From a bacterium (GTDB lineage Bacteria; Myxococcota_A; Bradymonadia; Bradymonadales; Bradymonadaceae): a DNA stretch of 64,000 nt. This document shows, piece by piece, positions 1-8,574 of this stretch. The DNA lies in NCBI GenBank assembly GCA_030427705.1, contig JAUIBR010000001.1:280307-344306 (forward strand), read 5' to 3'. A program made the position numbers and the translations under genes. Below the pieces are notes generated by a model that had not been told where the DNA came from, ran no database searches, and saw only the letters and a program-made list of their open reading frames with translations. Each line of letters opens with the position of its first letter. The first letter of the stretch is position 1.

Positions 1-1
1 T

Positions 2-244
2 GGAGCGCTGTGGATGATCATGGATCCGGCCGCAATCTCACAATCGACTGGAGCGGGTCCGGTACAACTCGGCATCGCTGGATTGTTGGTAGGAATCGGA
101 ACCGCGATGGCCAATGGCTGCACCAGCGGCCACGGGGTCTGCGGGCTGGCTCGTCTATCCCGTCGTTCCCTGGTGGCGACGGTGACGTTCATTGGAACGG
201 CTGCCATCACTGTTTTCGTCGTTTCAAACGTGGTGGGGGCATAA
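2..244 (+). CDS. YeeE/YedE-family sulfur transport protein, PmpA-like (3' part)
   Basis: C-terminal part of a YeeE/YedE membrane protein, a family that carries thiosulfate or other sulfur species across the inner membrane. The reading frame is open to the left edge, so the start lies outside the window. The visible part has the family signature NGCTSGHGVCGL (about residues 38-49 of the visible part), with the conserved Cys thought to handle the sulfur compound, and one hydrophobic helix at the C-terminus. The next gene starts one base after this stop and encodes the second half-transporter, the usual PmpA-PmpB arrangement. The family assignment is secure; the substrate is inferred. Confidence 0.85.
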   Translation, partial: GALWMIMDPAAISQSTGAGPVQLGIAGLLVGIGTAMANGCTSGHGVCGLARLSRRSLVATVTFIGTAAITVFVVSNVVGA

Positions 245-245
245 G

Positions 246-680
246 ATGTTAAGAATCGCTCCTTACACCGGTCAGATTTTCGTCGCACTTTTCGCAGGCT
301 TTGTGTTTGGCGTTGGCCTCATCGTCTCCGGCATGACTGACCCCAACAAAGTCATAGGGTTTTTGGACTTCGCTGGAAACTGGAACCCGCAGCTTGTGTT
401 TGTACTTGGCGGAGCGATGTTTCCGAACCTGTTGCTATTCGGGTGGATTCTGAAGCGCAAGACGCCGCTGCTGGATGACAAGTTCCACCTCCCAGAGAGC
501 AACACGGTCATCACGCGTCAATTGGTTCTCGGTTCCGTCCTCTTCGGAATCGGCTGGGGACTAGCTGGCTACTGCCCAGGCCCCGCGGTTGTCGCCATTG
601 CCAATGGCACCGAATCCATCCTGTACTTCGTCGTGCCGATGATCATCGGCGCAACGCTCTACAAACACCTCACCACCTGA
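246..680 (+). CDS. YeeE/YedE-family sulfur transport protein, PmpB-like (DUF6691)
   Basis: 144-residue integral membrane protein, second half of the sulfur-transport pair that begins upstream. Four hydrophobic segments are visible, with the DUF6691 signatures GLIVSGMTDPNKVIGFLD near the N-terminus and GWGLAGYCPGPAVV near residue 100, the latter carrying the conserved Cys. The ATG at 246 is chosen because it follows the upstream stop by one base, so the two are probably translationally coupled; an upstream in-frame start at 192 would lie wholly inside the first gene. Families of this type are often next to rhodanese or persulfide-dioxygenase genes, which would lie outside the window. Confidence 0.88.
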   Translation: MLRIAPYTGQIFVALFAGFVFGVGLIVSGMTDPNKVIGFLDFAGNWNPQLVFVLGGAMFPNLLLFGWILKRKTPLLDDKFHLPESNTVITRQLVLGSVLFGIGWGLAGYCPGPAVVAIANGTESILYFVVPMIIGATLYKHLTT

Positions 681-701
681 ACGCGAAGCCCGAAGGGCAA
701 G

Positions 702-806
702 CTGAAACGCGACCGCAGGGAGCTGAAACGGCGAGGCGAAGCCGAAGCCTGAAACGCGACCGCAGGGAGCTGAAACGGCGAGGCGAAGCCGACGCCTGAA
801 ACGCGC
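702..806. repeat. 47-bp tandem repeat, about 2.2 copies
   Basis: Copies start at 702, 749 and 796 (the third is cut short) and differ at only one or two bases. The unit begins ctgaaacgcgaccgcaggga. It fills the gap between two convergent genes and has no open frame of its own. It is too irregular for a terminator and lacks a T-tract. Confidence 0.85.
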
Positions 807-1676
807 CTAGGCGAGATTGCGAATCAGTTCGGAGATTGTGGGCCAATGGTCTCGAGGGAGATTGTGGCCCATTCCTTCAAGCTCGTGATAGGGCGCGCCC
901 AAGGCTTTTGCGGTGGCTTTGCCGGCAGCGGGCAGGATCAGAGGATCCTGGGCGCCATGAAGGACTTGCGAAGGAACTTTCACTTTCTTCAGCGCTTTCT
1001 TTCGGCTTCCTGAAGCAAAGACGGCGGCCAGTTGTCTGGCGGGGCCGGCAGGGTTGTAGCCTCGTGAATAGGCGAGCTTGGAGATTCGGATGAGCTCGGT
1101 CTGGTCGACGGGGAGGTCTCCAGCCATCGTGCTGAAGAATTCGACGACGTTCTCAACCACATGCTCTTCGGCCGAAGTTTTCGGCTTACTAAACAAGGCG
1201 GCGGCGGCTTTGGGGTGCGACACCATATGCCGGCGGCAACCCGTCGTGGACATGATGGACGTTAGCGAGAGCATTCGTTCTGGGTGCTCGATGGCGATGG
1301 TCTGCGAAATCATCCCGCCCATCGAAACGCCAGCAAAATGGGCTTGGTCGATTTCCAGTGCGTCCATCAGCCCGACGGTGTCCTTGGCCATATCACTGAG
1401 CGTATAGGGCGCGGTCACAGTGCGCCCTGCAAGCCGCCGTTTCAGGGCATCTCGGACATTGGGGACGCCAGCGTCAGTCATCCAAGTTGATTCGCCGACA
1501 TCACGATTATCAAAGCGAATGACACGGAACCCGCGCTCGACCAGCTCTTCGCAGAAGCCATCAGGCCAGGCGACAAGTTGCGCTCCCAACCCCATCACCA
1601 GCATCAAAGGGATGCCTTCACCCATTTCCTCGTAGGCAATCTCTATCCCATTCACGTTCACTTTTCGGATATCCAT
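807..1676 (-). CDS. alpha/beta hydrolase
   Basis: 289-residue soluble alpha/beta-hydrolase. The catalytic triad is readable: nucleophile elbow GVSMGG with Ser118, acid Asp244 in HGAQDP, and His271 in GMGHNLP. The DNRDVGES stretch (residues 56-63) and overall length resemble the RdmC/aclacinomycin-esterase-like and meta-cleavage-product-hydrolase branches. No signal peptide. It lies on the same strand as the 4-oxalocrotonate decarboxylase/aldolase pair, separated from them only by an insertion sequence, so it might once have been the ring-fission-product hydrolase of the same operon. That link is inference; the substrate is unknown. Confidence 0.85.
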   Translation of the reverse strand: MDIRKVNVNGIEIAYEEMGEGIPLMLVMGLGAQLVAWPDGFCEELVERGFRVIRFDNRDVGESTWMTDAGVPNVRDALKRRLAGRTVTAPYTLSDMAKDTVGLMDALEIDQAHFAGVSMGGMISQTIAIEHPERMLSLTSIMSTTGCRRHMVSHPKAAAALFSKPKTSAEEHVVENVVEFFSTMAGDLPVDQTELIRISKLAYSRGYNPAGPARQLAAVFASGSRKKALKKVKVPSQVLHGAQDPLILPAAGKATAKALGAPYHELEGMGHNLPRDHWPTISELIRNLA

Positions 1677-1738
1677 ACAACTTCTCCACCAAACTGGGGC
1701 GATCTACAAAACCACACCAAGAACTAGGTAATCACCGG

Positions 1739-1778
1739 GTACATAGGTAACACTTTTCTGTAGGTACATGGGTAACAC
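1739..1778. repeat. left inverted repeat of the IS481-type element
   Basis: Contains two direct copies of the transposase-binding-like motif, at 1739-1753 and 1764-1778, with the second starting 25 bases after the first. Pairs with 3006-3045. Confidence 0.8.
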
Positions 1779-1829
1779 TTTTTTCGACGACATGGTTGAC
1801 ACTCAACTCCGTGATTTTTCGCGGGAGAG

Positions 1830-3026
1830 ATGGCTATGGGTTGGTCTGAAAGGACGAAAGTGGAAACTCGAGAGCAGTTTGTGTTGGATGCGTTACGAGG
1901 TGATGTGCCGATGAAGACATTGTGTCAGGCATATGGTGTGTCCAGAAAGACCGGATACAAGTGGCTGAAGCGCTACAAAGCGGAGGGGGCGCCAGGTCTT
2001 CTGGACCGTTCACGTGCACCACACTCATGCCCACATAAGACGCCGCAGGAGCTCGTGGACCGCATCGTGGCGCTTCGCAAAAAGAGGGGCTGGTGCGCAG
2101 AAACACTTCGCCACAAACTGATCGAGCTTCATCCTGAAACGGACTGGCCAAGCCCGTCGACGATTCACGGCATCATCAAGCAGCACGGCTTGGTGACGGT
2201 CTCGAATCGTACACGTAAGGACACAGGGCCAACCAAACCACCAAATCCCGATACTGATGTGCCCAATGACATCTGGTGCGTCGATTTCAAGGGTGAGTTC
2301 CGCATGCAAAATGGCGCTTACTGCTATCCGCTAACCGTCCTTGACTGGGCCACACGACATGCACTTTTGTGCGACGGAAAGCTATCGACTGAGCAGTTTG
2401 GGGTGCAGGACAGCTTTCAAACGCTTTTTGAGACCTATGGCGTCCCAGGAGCGATCCTCAGTGACAATGGACTACCCTTCGCACATCCGAACTCTACCTG
2501 TCGCCTCTCGAAGCTCAATGTTTGGTGGATAAAACATGGCATCGAGCTGATGCGCACTGTGCCTGGCCATCCGCAACACAACCCGCGGATAGAACGGTTT
2601 CATCGGACACTGAAGGCCGCAACAACACGACCTCCCGGGAGATCGTTAGCTGAGCAGCAACACATCTTTGACGTGTTTCTGCACTCATACAATTTCGACC
2701 GGCCACATCTGGCTTTGAACGGTGAATGCCCGGGTCATCGCTACACAAGTTCAAATCGTCCATTCCAGCTTCGACCGACCAGCTATCCCGGACACTTCGA
2801 GGTCCGAAAGGTATCGACATCTGGAAAGATAAAGCTCAACAACATCCCTGTTTTTGTGACAGCAACATTGGAAGGAGAACATGTGGGACTGGAAGAATTC
2901 GACGACGAACGATGGAACGTCTTCTTTCAGGATCACCTCATCGGAATCATAGACGAACGAACTGGACAGATAACACCACTGGGACCAACCCCTGTCCGGT
3001 ACAATGTGTTACCTATGTACCTGTAG
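1830..3026 (+). CDS. IS481-family transposase
   Basis: 398-residue DDE transposase. An N-terminal helix-turn-helix (about residues 25-50, CQAYGVSRKTGYKWLKRYK) precedes an integrase-like core. The catalytic triad is visible: Asp152 (WCVDFKG), Asp212 (ILSDNG) and Glu255 (NPRIERFHRTLK). The core is intact with no frameshift, so the element may still be active. The stop codon (3024-3026) lies inside the right inverted repeat, so the last residues are encoded by the element's own end. A second in-frame ATG six bases downstream could also be the start. Confidence 0.93.
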   Translation: MAMGWSERTKVETREQFVLDALRGDVPMKTLCQAYGVSRKTGYKWLKRYKAEGAPGLLDRSRAPHSCPHKTPQELVDRIVALRKKRGWCAETLRHKLIELHPETDWPSPSTIHGIIKQHGLVTVSNRTRKDTGPTKPPNPDTDVPNDIWCVDFKGEFRMQNGAYCYPLTVLDWATRHALLCDGKLSTEQFGVQDSFQTLFETYGVPGAILSDNGLPFAHPNSTCRLSKLNVWWIKHGIELMRTVPGHPQHNPRIERFHRTLKAATTRPPGRSLAEQQHIFDVFLHSYNFDRPHLALNGECPGHRYTSSNRPFQLRPTSYPGHFEVRKVSTSGKIKLNNIPVFVTATLEGEHVGLEEFDDERWNVFFQDHLIGIIDERTGQITPLGPTPVRYNVLPMYL

Positions 3027-3045
3027 AGATTTGTTACCCATGTTC
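3006..3045. repeat. right inverted repeat of the IS481-type element
   Basis: Reverse complement of the left end with 32 of 40 matches, again with two direct GGTAACA motifs 25 bases apart. It overlaps the last seven codons of the transposase. Confidence 0.8.
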
Positions 3046-3060
3046 TCGTTGTCACCCCAA

Positions 3061-3088
3061 AGACCAAGAACCAAAGACCAAGAACCAA
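3061..3088. repeat. 14-bp tandem repeat, two copies
   Basis: Two perfect copies of agaccaagaaccaa, followed by a partial copy (gaacta). This lies between the right end of the insertion sequence and the stop of the decarboxylase gene. The 11 bases accaagaacta at 3084-3094 also occur on the other side of the insertion sequence at 1716-1726. Confidence 0.8.
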
Positions 3089-3091
3089 GAA

Positions 3092-3871
3092 CTACTCAAC
3101 AAACAGGTCCACCGTTCCCAGATCCTGCACCGTCAAATGCACGTGATCGCCTGTATCCACGTGGATGGCTTTGGTCGCGCCACCAGCCAACACAATCTGA
3201 CCGGCAACGAGCTTCTCGCCGCGCTCTGCAAGCATGTTTGCCAATTCGGCGAGTGACCGTGCAGGGTGTTCGAGGATAGCGGCAGAACTTCCGGTCTCAG
3301 CGACCTTGCCGTTGAGCTCCATCACCATTCCCAGATTGCCCAAGTCCAGATCCTCGGGGCGCTTGCGCGTTTCGCCCAAGAAGAACCGCGTCGACGAAGC
3401 GTTGTCTGCGACAACATCGATCAACGTGAATTTGAAGTCCTTGTATCGGCTGTCGATGACCTCCAGCGCGCCACACACCCACTCCACAGCATCCAGTGCT
3501 TCGGCGCTGGTGACGGGTCCCACCAGGTCCTTGCCCAGAATGAACGCAACTTCAGGTTCAACTCGCGGGTGGCAATGTTCGCTGCGGACAATTGCGTCTC
3601 CGTTGGAGCGCATCATCTCGTCGGTAAGATGCCCGTAGATGGGGTTGTGGACACCCATTTGCTCCATCTTTGCCCGGCTCGTCAGGCCCATCTTCATCGC
3701 GACCAGCTTCTCGCCGCGGTTGAATCGACGCGCCATGGACGCACGTTGCACGTCATAGGCCCGCTCCAAATCGAGCTCAGGATAGCTCGCGGTGAGCATC
3801 TCGATGGGCTCAGCGTTCATCGCGGCTGTGTCCACGATTTCGGCGAGTTTGACGATGGTGTCCTTATCCAT
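3092..3871 (-). CDS. dmpH: 4-oxalocrotonate decarboxylase (XylI/DmpH type)
   Basis: 259-residue member of the fumarylacetoacetase-like hydratase/decarboxylase family. It resembles XylI/DmpH (4-oxalocrotonate to 2-hydroxypenta-2,4-dienoate plus CO2) more than the DmpE hydratase: [21 protein letters not shown] at residues 60-80 and [11 protein letters not shown] followed by [10 protein letters not shown] at 138-163. Metal ligands are likely Glu105 and Glu107 (RVEPEVAF) and Glu137. The start overlaps the aldolase stop by eight bases, so translation is coupled. A decarboxylase directly paired with the aldolase, without the hydratase and the aldehyde dehydrogenase between them, is a trimmed form of the catechol meta-cleavage lower pathway. 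Hydratase activity cannot be excluded. Confidence 0.82.
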   Translation of the reverse strand: MDKDTIVKLAEIVDTAAMNAEPIEMLTASYPELDLERAYDVQRASMARRFNRGEKLVAMKMGLTSRAKMEQMGVHNPIYGHLTDEMMRSNGDAIVRSEHCHPRVEPEVAFILGKDLVGPVTSAEALDAVEWVCGALEVIDSRYKDFKFTLIDVVADNASSTRFFLGETRKRPEDLDLGNLGMVMELNGKVAETGSSAAILEHPARSLAELANMLAERGEKLVAGQIVLAGGATKAIHVDTGDHVHLTVQDLGTVDLFVE

Positions 3872-4883
3872 TTGCGGCTTCCTTTTGTTTTTTGAGGTCC
3901 AGAGCGACGTCGACGATCATGTCTTCCTGCCCGCCAATCATGCGACGCTTGCCGAGCTCGACCAAGATGTCTCGCGAGTCCACATCGAATTTTTCGGCAG
4001 CACGTTCGGTGTGCAGCAGGAACGACGAATACACACCTGCAAATCCAAGCATCAGCGAGTTCCCATCGGTCTGAACGGGCCGTTGCATCAGCGGACGAAC
4101 GATTTTGTCGGCGCAGTCAATCAATGGATAAAGCTCGATATCCGTGCGGATTCCCATACGGTCGGTAACCGCAATCAAGACTTCCAATGGGCAATTGCCG
4201 GCCCCAGCGCCCATGCCCGCGACCGAACCGTCAATGCGGTCGGCCCCAGCTTCAATAGCGATGATGCTGTTTGCCACGCCCAAGCCCAGATTGTGGTGAT
4301 TATGAAATCCGACCTGACAATCCAGCGCGTCGCGCATCGCTGCGACTTTCTCGCGTGTTTCGTCCATCAAAAGCGCACCCGCCGAGTCGGTGACATACAC
4401 GCAATGTGCGCCGTAGGATTCCATCAACTTGGCCTGCTCGATCAGCTGAGCGGTGGGAATCATGTGTGCCATCATCAAGAAGCCGACGGTGTCTAAACCC
4501 TTGTTTCGTGCGGCTTCAATGTGCTGTTTCGAGATATCTGCCTCGGTGCAATGCGTCGCGATACGCACTGTATCGACGCCAGCTTCAATCGCCATATCGA
4601 TATCATCAATGGTGCCAATTCCTGGCAACAAAAGCGCGGCGAGCTTCGAGTGCGTCAGCACCTCTCGCACGGCTTGCAGGTACTCGACTTCGGTGTGGGC
4701 CGAGAATCCGTAGTTGAACGAGTTGCCGTTCAATCCGTCGCCGTGGCTAACCTCGATGATGTCGATGCGCGCTTCGTCGAGTTTCTTGGCGACCGCGACC
4801 ATTTGGTCGACGGAGTACTGATGCGCAAGCGCATGCATGCCGTCTCGTAGCGTGCAGTCGTTGATGATGATTTTCCGGTCCAT
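3864..4883 (-). CDS. dmpG: 4-hydroxy-2-oxovalerate aldolase (DmpG/MhpE family)
   Basis: 339-residue HMGL-like TIM-barrel aldolase that cleaves 4-hydroxy-2-oxovalerate to pyruvate and acetaldehyde. Visible marks are NDCTLRDG (residues 8-15, catalytic Arg13 and metal ligand Asp14) and the metal-binding HNHHNLGLG (His194 and His196). The ATG at 4883 is preferred because GGAG lies nine bases upstream; longer in-frame starts have no such site. In well-studied organisms the aldolase forms a channelling complex with acetaldehyde dehydrogenase DmpF, but no dmpF is visible here, so acetaldehyde must be handled by an enzyme encoded elsewhere. Confidence 0.9.
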   Translation of the reverse strand: MDRKIIINDCTLRDGMHALAHQYSVDQMVAVAKKLDEARIDIIEVSHGDGLNGNSFNYGFSAHTEVEYLQAVREVLTHSKLAALLLPGIGTIDDIDMAIEAGVDTVRIATHCTEADISKQHIEAARNKGLDTVGFLMMAHMIPTAQLIEQAKLMESYGAHCVYVTDSAGALLMDETREKVAAMRDALDCQVGFHNHHNLGLGVANSIIAIEAGADRIDGSVAGMGAGAGNCPLEVLIAVTDRMGIRTDIELYPLIDCADKIVRPLMQRPVQTDGNSLMLGFAGVYSSFLLHTERAAEKFDVDSRDILVELGKRRMIGGQEDMIVDVALDLKKQKEAANG

Positions 4884-4958
4884 TGTGGGCTCCATCGGTT
4901 GGCCGAGGACTTCTAGCAAATTCTTCACACGAACTAAACCTGCGTTAACCTTGCAGCT

Positions 4959-5657
4959 ATGAGCATCTGGGAGAAAGAACAGGACGGGCACCTACGGTAC
5001 GGCAATTGGGTCATGTTGGCGCTACTTGCGGCATTCATGTTGCTACTGCCGATGTCGAGAGCATTCCTGCCGGATCATCTGGAGGAGATTCTCAACCGCG
5101 CGATCGTCTTTGGCGTCTTTATCGCGGCGACGGTCTGGTCCGGCAGCCGGGCGTTTGCGGCCGTATTCGGGCTGGTTTTGGTGGCATCAATGTGCCTTAC
5201 CGTCATGGGCATGTCCCAACCAGGCACTGTCTTTGCGATCGCATGGCATATCCTGATGTTAGGCGCATTCTTGCTTATCGCGGTGGGCATACTGAAGCAG
5301 GTGCTTGCAACCAGGCGCGTGCGGCTCAATACGGTCATTGGTGCGCTCGACTCCTACCTCTTGTTTGGCTTGGCGTTTGCGGTTCTACACTCACTGATCG
5401 CCGTCGTAGACACCGACGCGTACGATGGCTTGTTGTTTGCCGAAGGCGCCGTACTCGCCAAGAACTCGACGTACTACAGCTTCGTAACCATCACGACGTT
5501 AGGTTACGGGGACATCCTGCCGCTGACGGAAACGTCACGTGCGGCGGCCTATCTGGAGGCACTGTTTGGGCAGGCTTTCATCGCGGTAATCGTGGCACGA
5601 TTCGTGGCGATGGAGGTCACACACTCCGCAATGTCGGCGTCCGATCAGGAAGAATAG
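4959..5657 (+). CDS. two-pore-domain-like potassium channel family protein
   Basis: 232-residue inner-membrane protein with about six hydrophobic segments and one pore module near the C-terminus. The selectivity filter TTLGYGD (residues 179-185) is the K+ channel signature, preceded by the pore helix YYSFVTI and followed by a hydrophobic inner helix. There is no RCK or cyclic-nucleotide domain, so gating is not explained by the sequence. It is transcribed divergently from the aldolase, with 75 bases between starts, and its 3' end overlaps the ttcA 3' end by 13 bases (convergent). Calling it an ion channel is safe; the physiological role is unknown. Confidence 0.85.
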   Translation: MSIWEKEQDGHLRYGNWVMLALLAAFMLLLPMSRAFLPDHLEEILNRAIVFGVFIAATVWSGSRAFAAVFGLVLVASMCLTVMGMSQPGTVFAIAWHILMLGAFLLIAVGILKQVLATRRVRLNTVIGALDSYLLFGLAFAVLHSLIAVVDTDAYDGLLFAEGAVLAKNSTYYSFVTITTLGYGDILPLTETSRAAAYLEALFGQAFIAVIVARFVAMEVTHSAMSASDQEE

Positions 5658-6379
5658 AGCGCATCGCGAACTGAAGCACGGAAGTCACCGTGCATCGCCT
5701 CAAAGCTTGTCAGCATGTGCTTGATGTCACGGCGTTTCGACGCGGGATAGGTGTCGCAAACAGGGCATGCAACAGGCGCCAGGTCGTACTCTCGTACCCA
5801 ACCGATAACTTTGGACTCTTCGACCAAGATCAATGGTCGAATCGTGTCCACAAAGCCATTGTCTGATGGTGTGAGAGGCTTCAGCGGCTCCAATTGGCGA
5901 CGATACATCAAGTTCAGGAAAAACGTCTCAATGGCGTCATCCAGATGGTGCCCTAGAGCGAGTCGATTATAGCCGTTTTCCTCGCACCAGGTGTTCAAAA
6001 TGCCGCGGCGCATTCGACTACAGATCGCACACGGAATCTGCCCCGGCTTGAGCGCAGCCTGAACCACGGAATGCGTATCTTCCTCGATCACCGTGCATTC
6101 CACGCCCATCCGGTCGCACATCGCCTTGAACCCAGCGTGGTCGAAGCCTGGCTGCTTTTGATCCAGGTGAATCACCGTCCAATCAAATGGCAAATCAGCA
6201 CGCAGCGACAACTGTCGAATGGCGGCGATCAATAACAGCGAGTCTTTTCCACCAGAGATTGCCACTGCGACACGGTCTCCGGCCTTGATGAGCTCAAAGT
6301 CATAGACCGCCTTCTCGACCGCGCTGAGCACCGCCTTCGAAGGTCTAGGGGTCAATTCGATTTTCGGTTCAGCACTCAT
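5645..6379 (-). CDS. ttcA: tRNA 2-thiocytidine biosynthesis protein TtcA
   Basis: 244-residue PP-loop ATPase that thiolates C32 of certain tRNAs using an Fe-S cluster. The ATP-binding PP-loop SGGKDS is at residues 42-47. The cluster cysteines are present: CAIC (Cys117, Cys120) and the later CPVC (Cys205, Cys208). The ATG at 6379 overlaps the TGA of the upstream lipoprotein gene (ATGA), so it is probably co-translated with it. An extended frame starting at 6457 would overlap that gene by over 80 bases and is less likely. Length and motifs fit the family well. Confidence 0.93.
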   Translation of the reverse strand: MSAEPKIELTPRPSKAVLSAVEKAVYDFELIKAGDRVAVAISGGKDSLLLIAAIRQLSLRADLPFDWTVIHLDQKQPGFDHAGFKAMCDRMGVECTVIEEDTHSVVQAALKPGQIPCAICSRMRRGILNTWCEENGYNRLALGHHLDDAIETFFLNLMYRRQLEPLKPLTPSDNGFVDTIRPLILVEESKVIGWVREYDLAPVACPVCDTYPASKRRDIKHMLTSFEAMHGDFRASVRDALYSS

Positions 6380-8466
6380 GGGCAGTTTTCTGGAGTCGCG
6401 TTTTCGGGGGCGTAGAGCGTCGGTGCCGCATCGGCACGAAGGCTCTTGATGAAGCACGCGTACTGCGCTTTTGCTTCGTCTTTGTCAAACATAACGTAAT
6501 GACCTGCCTCAAAATACGCGGGTTCGTATTGGCGAACGAAACCTGTCACGCCGCCAGCAAGATTGGACTGAACTGGCGTCTGTGTCGCTGTCTCACGGCC
6601 CACCCATTTCATGAAATCGAAGGCCTCCATCTGAAGCACAGGCTCCACAAGCGGTACACCCAATGCGGTCGACAAGCCTGCTCGCGCGGTCGGCGAGAAG
6701 TAGCGGTCTTCCAACCCGCTTGGATGGAATACATGACGAGGTTGAACGCCCGGATGTGGCTCTCGAATGATGTGTCGTGCATGAACATTCGGGTCCATGT
6801 GGTCAAACACGTGTTGGAAGGTGTTCAGTACGATATCAAACCGGTCGAGCGATTCATCGTCTCTAAACCGAAGCACACGCTCCAAAATGGGACGAATCTC
6901 GACAGGGTCCTTTGAAGACATGGCAATCTCGATCAGCGTCCCGCCGCTTCCGGCATTGATGAAGGCGTCGATCTCGCCAGGAATCGTCATCGTCGGCGTT
7001 CCAATCATTGACCCCATAGACTGCCCCATCGCCGCAAACCGGTCGGAATCGAACCGAATCATCCCATCCGTTGCGTTTCCGGCATCAAGGTCTGGCGAGA
7101 TCGTGGCGTCGATCTCCAGATTCGCCATCAGGCGAGCGTGGTAGGCCACCTCGTTCGACGCGATGTGGAAGTTGTCGATCATCGCGCGCGGATTATCCAA
7201 GATATTGTAGAGCTTCAGTCCCGTGACATCCGGATTTCGCGGAAACCGCGAATCATGAAGGTCAAAGTCGGCTGCGAAACCGGCAATTCCGTAGCGCGCG
7301 ATATTGGCGGCCGGACCTTGGCCCGCAATCCGTGGGTCTGCGTCTGAAGTTCGTGCGCTCCGATCCATCAGCTCGGTCGCGGTCCCGCCGGAGCCATGCA
7401 TGTAAAGGAGTGTTGGAAACCCAGCGTCTGGCATCGGGGATTTGGGAATGGTAATGAAGACCTTCAGCAACTCCATACGCACGATCTTGGGCTCACCATT
7501 TTCAAAGATGATTCGCCCCGCCGGCGGTTGGTCATAGGGCTTTTCGCCTTCCTGAATGTTTGGAACCTCGTAGTACGCCTCGATCACGACAAAGTCTGTG
7601 TAGTTCGCGATAACCGTCGGTGCAGGGTCGGCTGCCAACACGGGATCCGGCAGATTGGCGTAGAACTCAGACACGGTTAGGAACCGCTCCACGGGATTGT
7701 AAGTCGTGAATAAAACAAACGACGCAAGCTCGTCCTCAGGCAGCCCCGCATCCAGAATCGCTTGTCGCGCGGCGACGTAAGGCCCCGACGCCACAGTCCC
7801 GTTTACTCCCTCGATGTCGTTGCCCCCCATGAGCTCCGTCAGTTTTTCTGGGGTCGAGACTGGCTTTCCATCTGCATCTGTCAGTTTCTTGGTGAACGCC
7901 AGGACATACGTTTCGCCGCGCTCTCGCAAGACACCATACGGGCTCATACACGCCAATTGATTTTGCGGGTGATGGGTGCCCTTTGCTTCCGTGAATTTGC
8001 ATTCGATCGGAAGGCGTTCGCCGCGTTTTTCAGACCCCTCGTGAACATTCATCAAGAAGACGGATGGCCACTCATCGGCGACGCTTTCATCCGTAGTCGG
8101 CAACGTTGCCGGGTCAAGCGCCGTATCCCAGTGGGTATAGACACCACCGGTGACGCCCCAGCCCGTCTTCAGGTCATCCGCCGCATCCAACCATTTCCTG
8201 CCGATCGCGTTTTCATTGATGACCGGGAATTCGACGTAGCCGAAGGTCCCATCCGCCTTCTGACGGCTATCGTCTGGAAGTGGCACCGAAAAGAAATCGT
8301 CCGAGCTTGGATCGAAGTTGAAGGTGGCACCATCCTCAACGCGAGCCATGTCCGAAGCGTCGTTCGACATGTCGGGGACATCGTTGTTTGTGTTGTTCTG
8401 TGGATTTTCTTCGTCAGAACAAGCGCATAGGACAAAGACGGCCAAGATAGGGATCAAGCGCTTCAT
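6376..8466 (-). CDS. lipoprotein with alpha/beta-hydrolase fold
   Basis: 696-residue predicted lipoprotein. The signal peptide ends in a lipobox around Cys14 or Cys16 (VFVLCACS), followed by a short Asn/Asp-rich linker. The C-terminal half looks like an alpha/beta hydrolase: oxyanion-type LYMHGSGG (residues 354-361) and nucleophile elbow GQSMGS with Ser483, plus His near the C-terminus (FEAGHYVMFD). The N-terminal half (about 50-330) has no family I recognise but shares the style of large myxobacterial secreted esterases. Probably an outer-membrane or periplasmic esterase/lipase; substrate unknown. Its stop overlaps the ttcA start, an odd pairing of an exported hydrolase with a tRNA enzyme. 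Confidence 0.75.
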   Translation of the reverse strand: MKRLIPILAVFVLCACSDEENPQNNTNNDVPDMSNDASDMARVEDGATFNFDPSSDDFFSVPLPDDSRQKADGTFGYVEFPVINENAIGRKWLDAADDLKTGWGVTGGVYTHWDTALDPATLPTTDESVADEWPSVFLMNVHEGSEKRGERLPIECKFTEAKGTHHPQNQLACMSPYGVLRERGETYVLAFTKKLTDADGKPVSTPEKLTELMGGNDIEGVNGTVASGPYVAARQAILDAGLPEDELASFVLFTTYNPVERFLTVSEFYANLPDPVLAADPAPTVIANYTDFVVIEAYYEVPNIQEGEKPYDQPPAGRIIFENGEPKIVRMELLKVFITIPKSPMPDAGFPTLLYMHGSGGTATELMDRSARTSDADPRIAGQGPAANIARYGIAGFAADFDLHDSRFPRNPDVTGLKLYNILDNPRAMIDNFHIASNEVAYHARLMANLEIDATISPDLDAGNATDGMIRFDSDRFAAMGQSMGSMIGTPTMTIPGEIDAFINAGSGGTLIEIAMSSKDPVEIRPILERVLRFRDDESLDRFDIVLNTFQHVFDHMDPNVHARHIIREPHPGVQPRHVFHPSGLEDRYFSPTARAGLSTALGVPLVEPVLQMEAFDFMKWVGRETATQTPVQSNLAGGVTGFVRQYEPAYFEAGHYVMFDKDEAKAQYACFIKSLRADAAPTLYAPENATPENCP

Positions 8467-8574
8467 AAGTACTCCAGCGGACTAAACGCCGGCCATTGTG
8501 ACGAAGTCAGATAGCTTTGCAAGTTCGGTGAGAATCCCTTAAAACGCTGTCGAACAACAGAACGGACAAAAGAT

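Larger units (their letters stand above)
1739..3045 (+). mobile_element. IS481-family insertion sequence
   Basis: Complete-looking insertion sequence of about 1.3 kb. The ends form a 40-base inverted repeat (1739-1778 against 3006-3045) that matches at 32 of 40 positions. Each end contains two direct copies of a TACATRGGTAACA motif spaced 25 bases apart. One transposase gene lies between the ends. I see no unambiguous target duplication at these exact borders, so the true outer ends could differ by a few bases. It sits between two minus-strand genes and interrupts neither. Confidence 0.85.
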
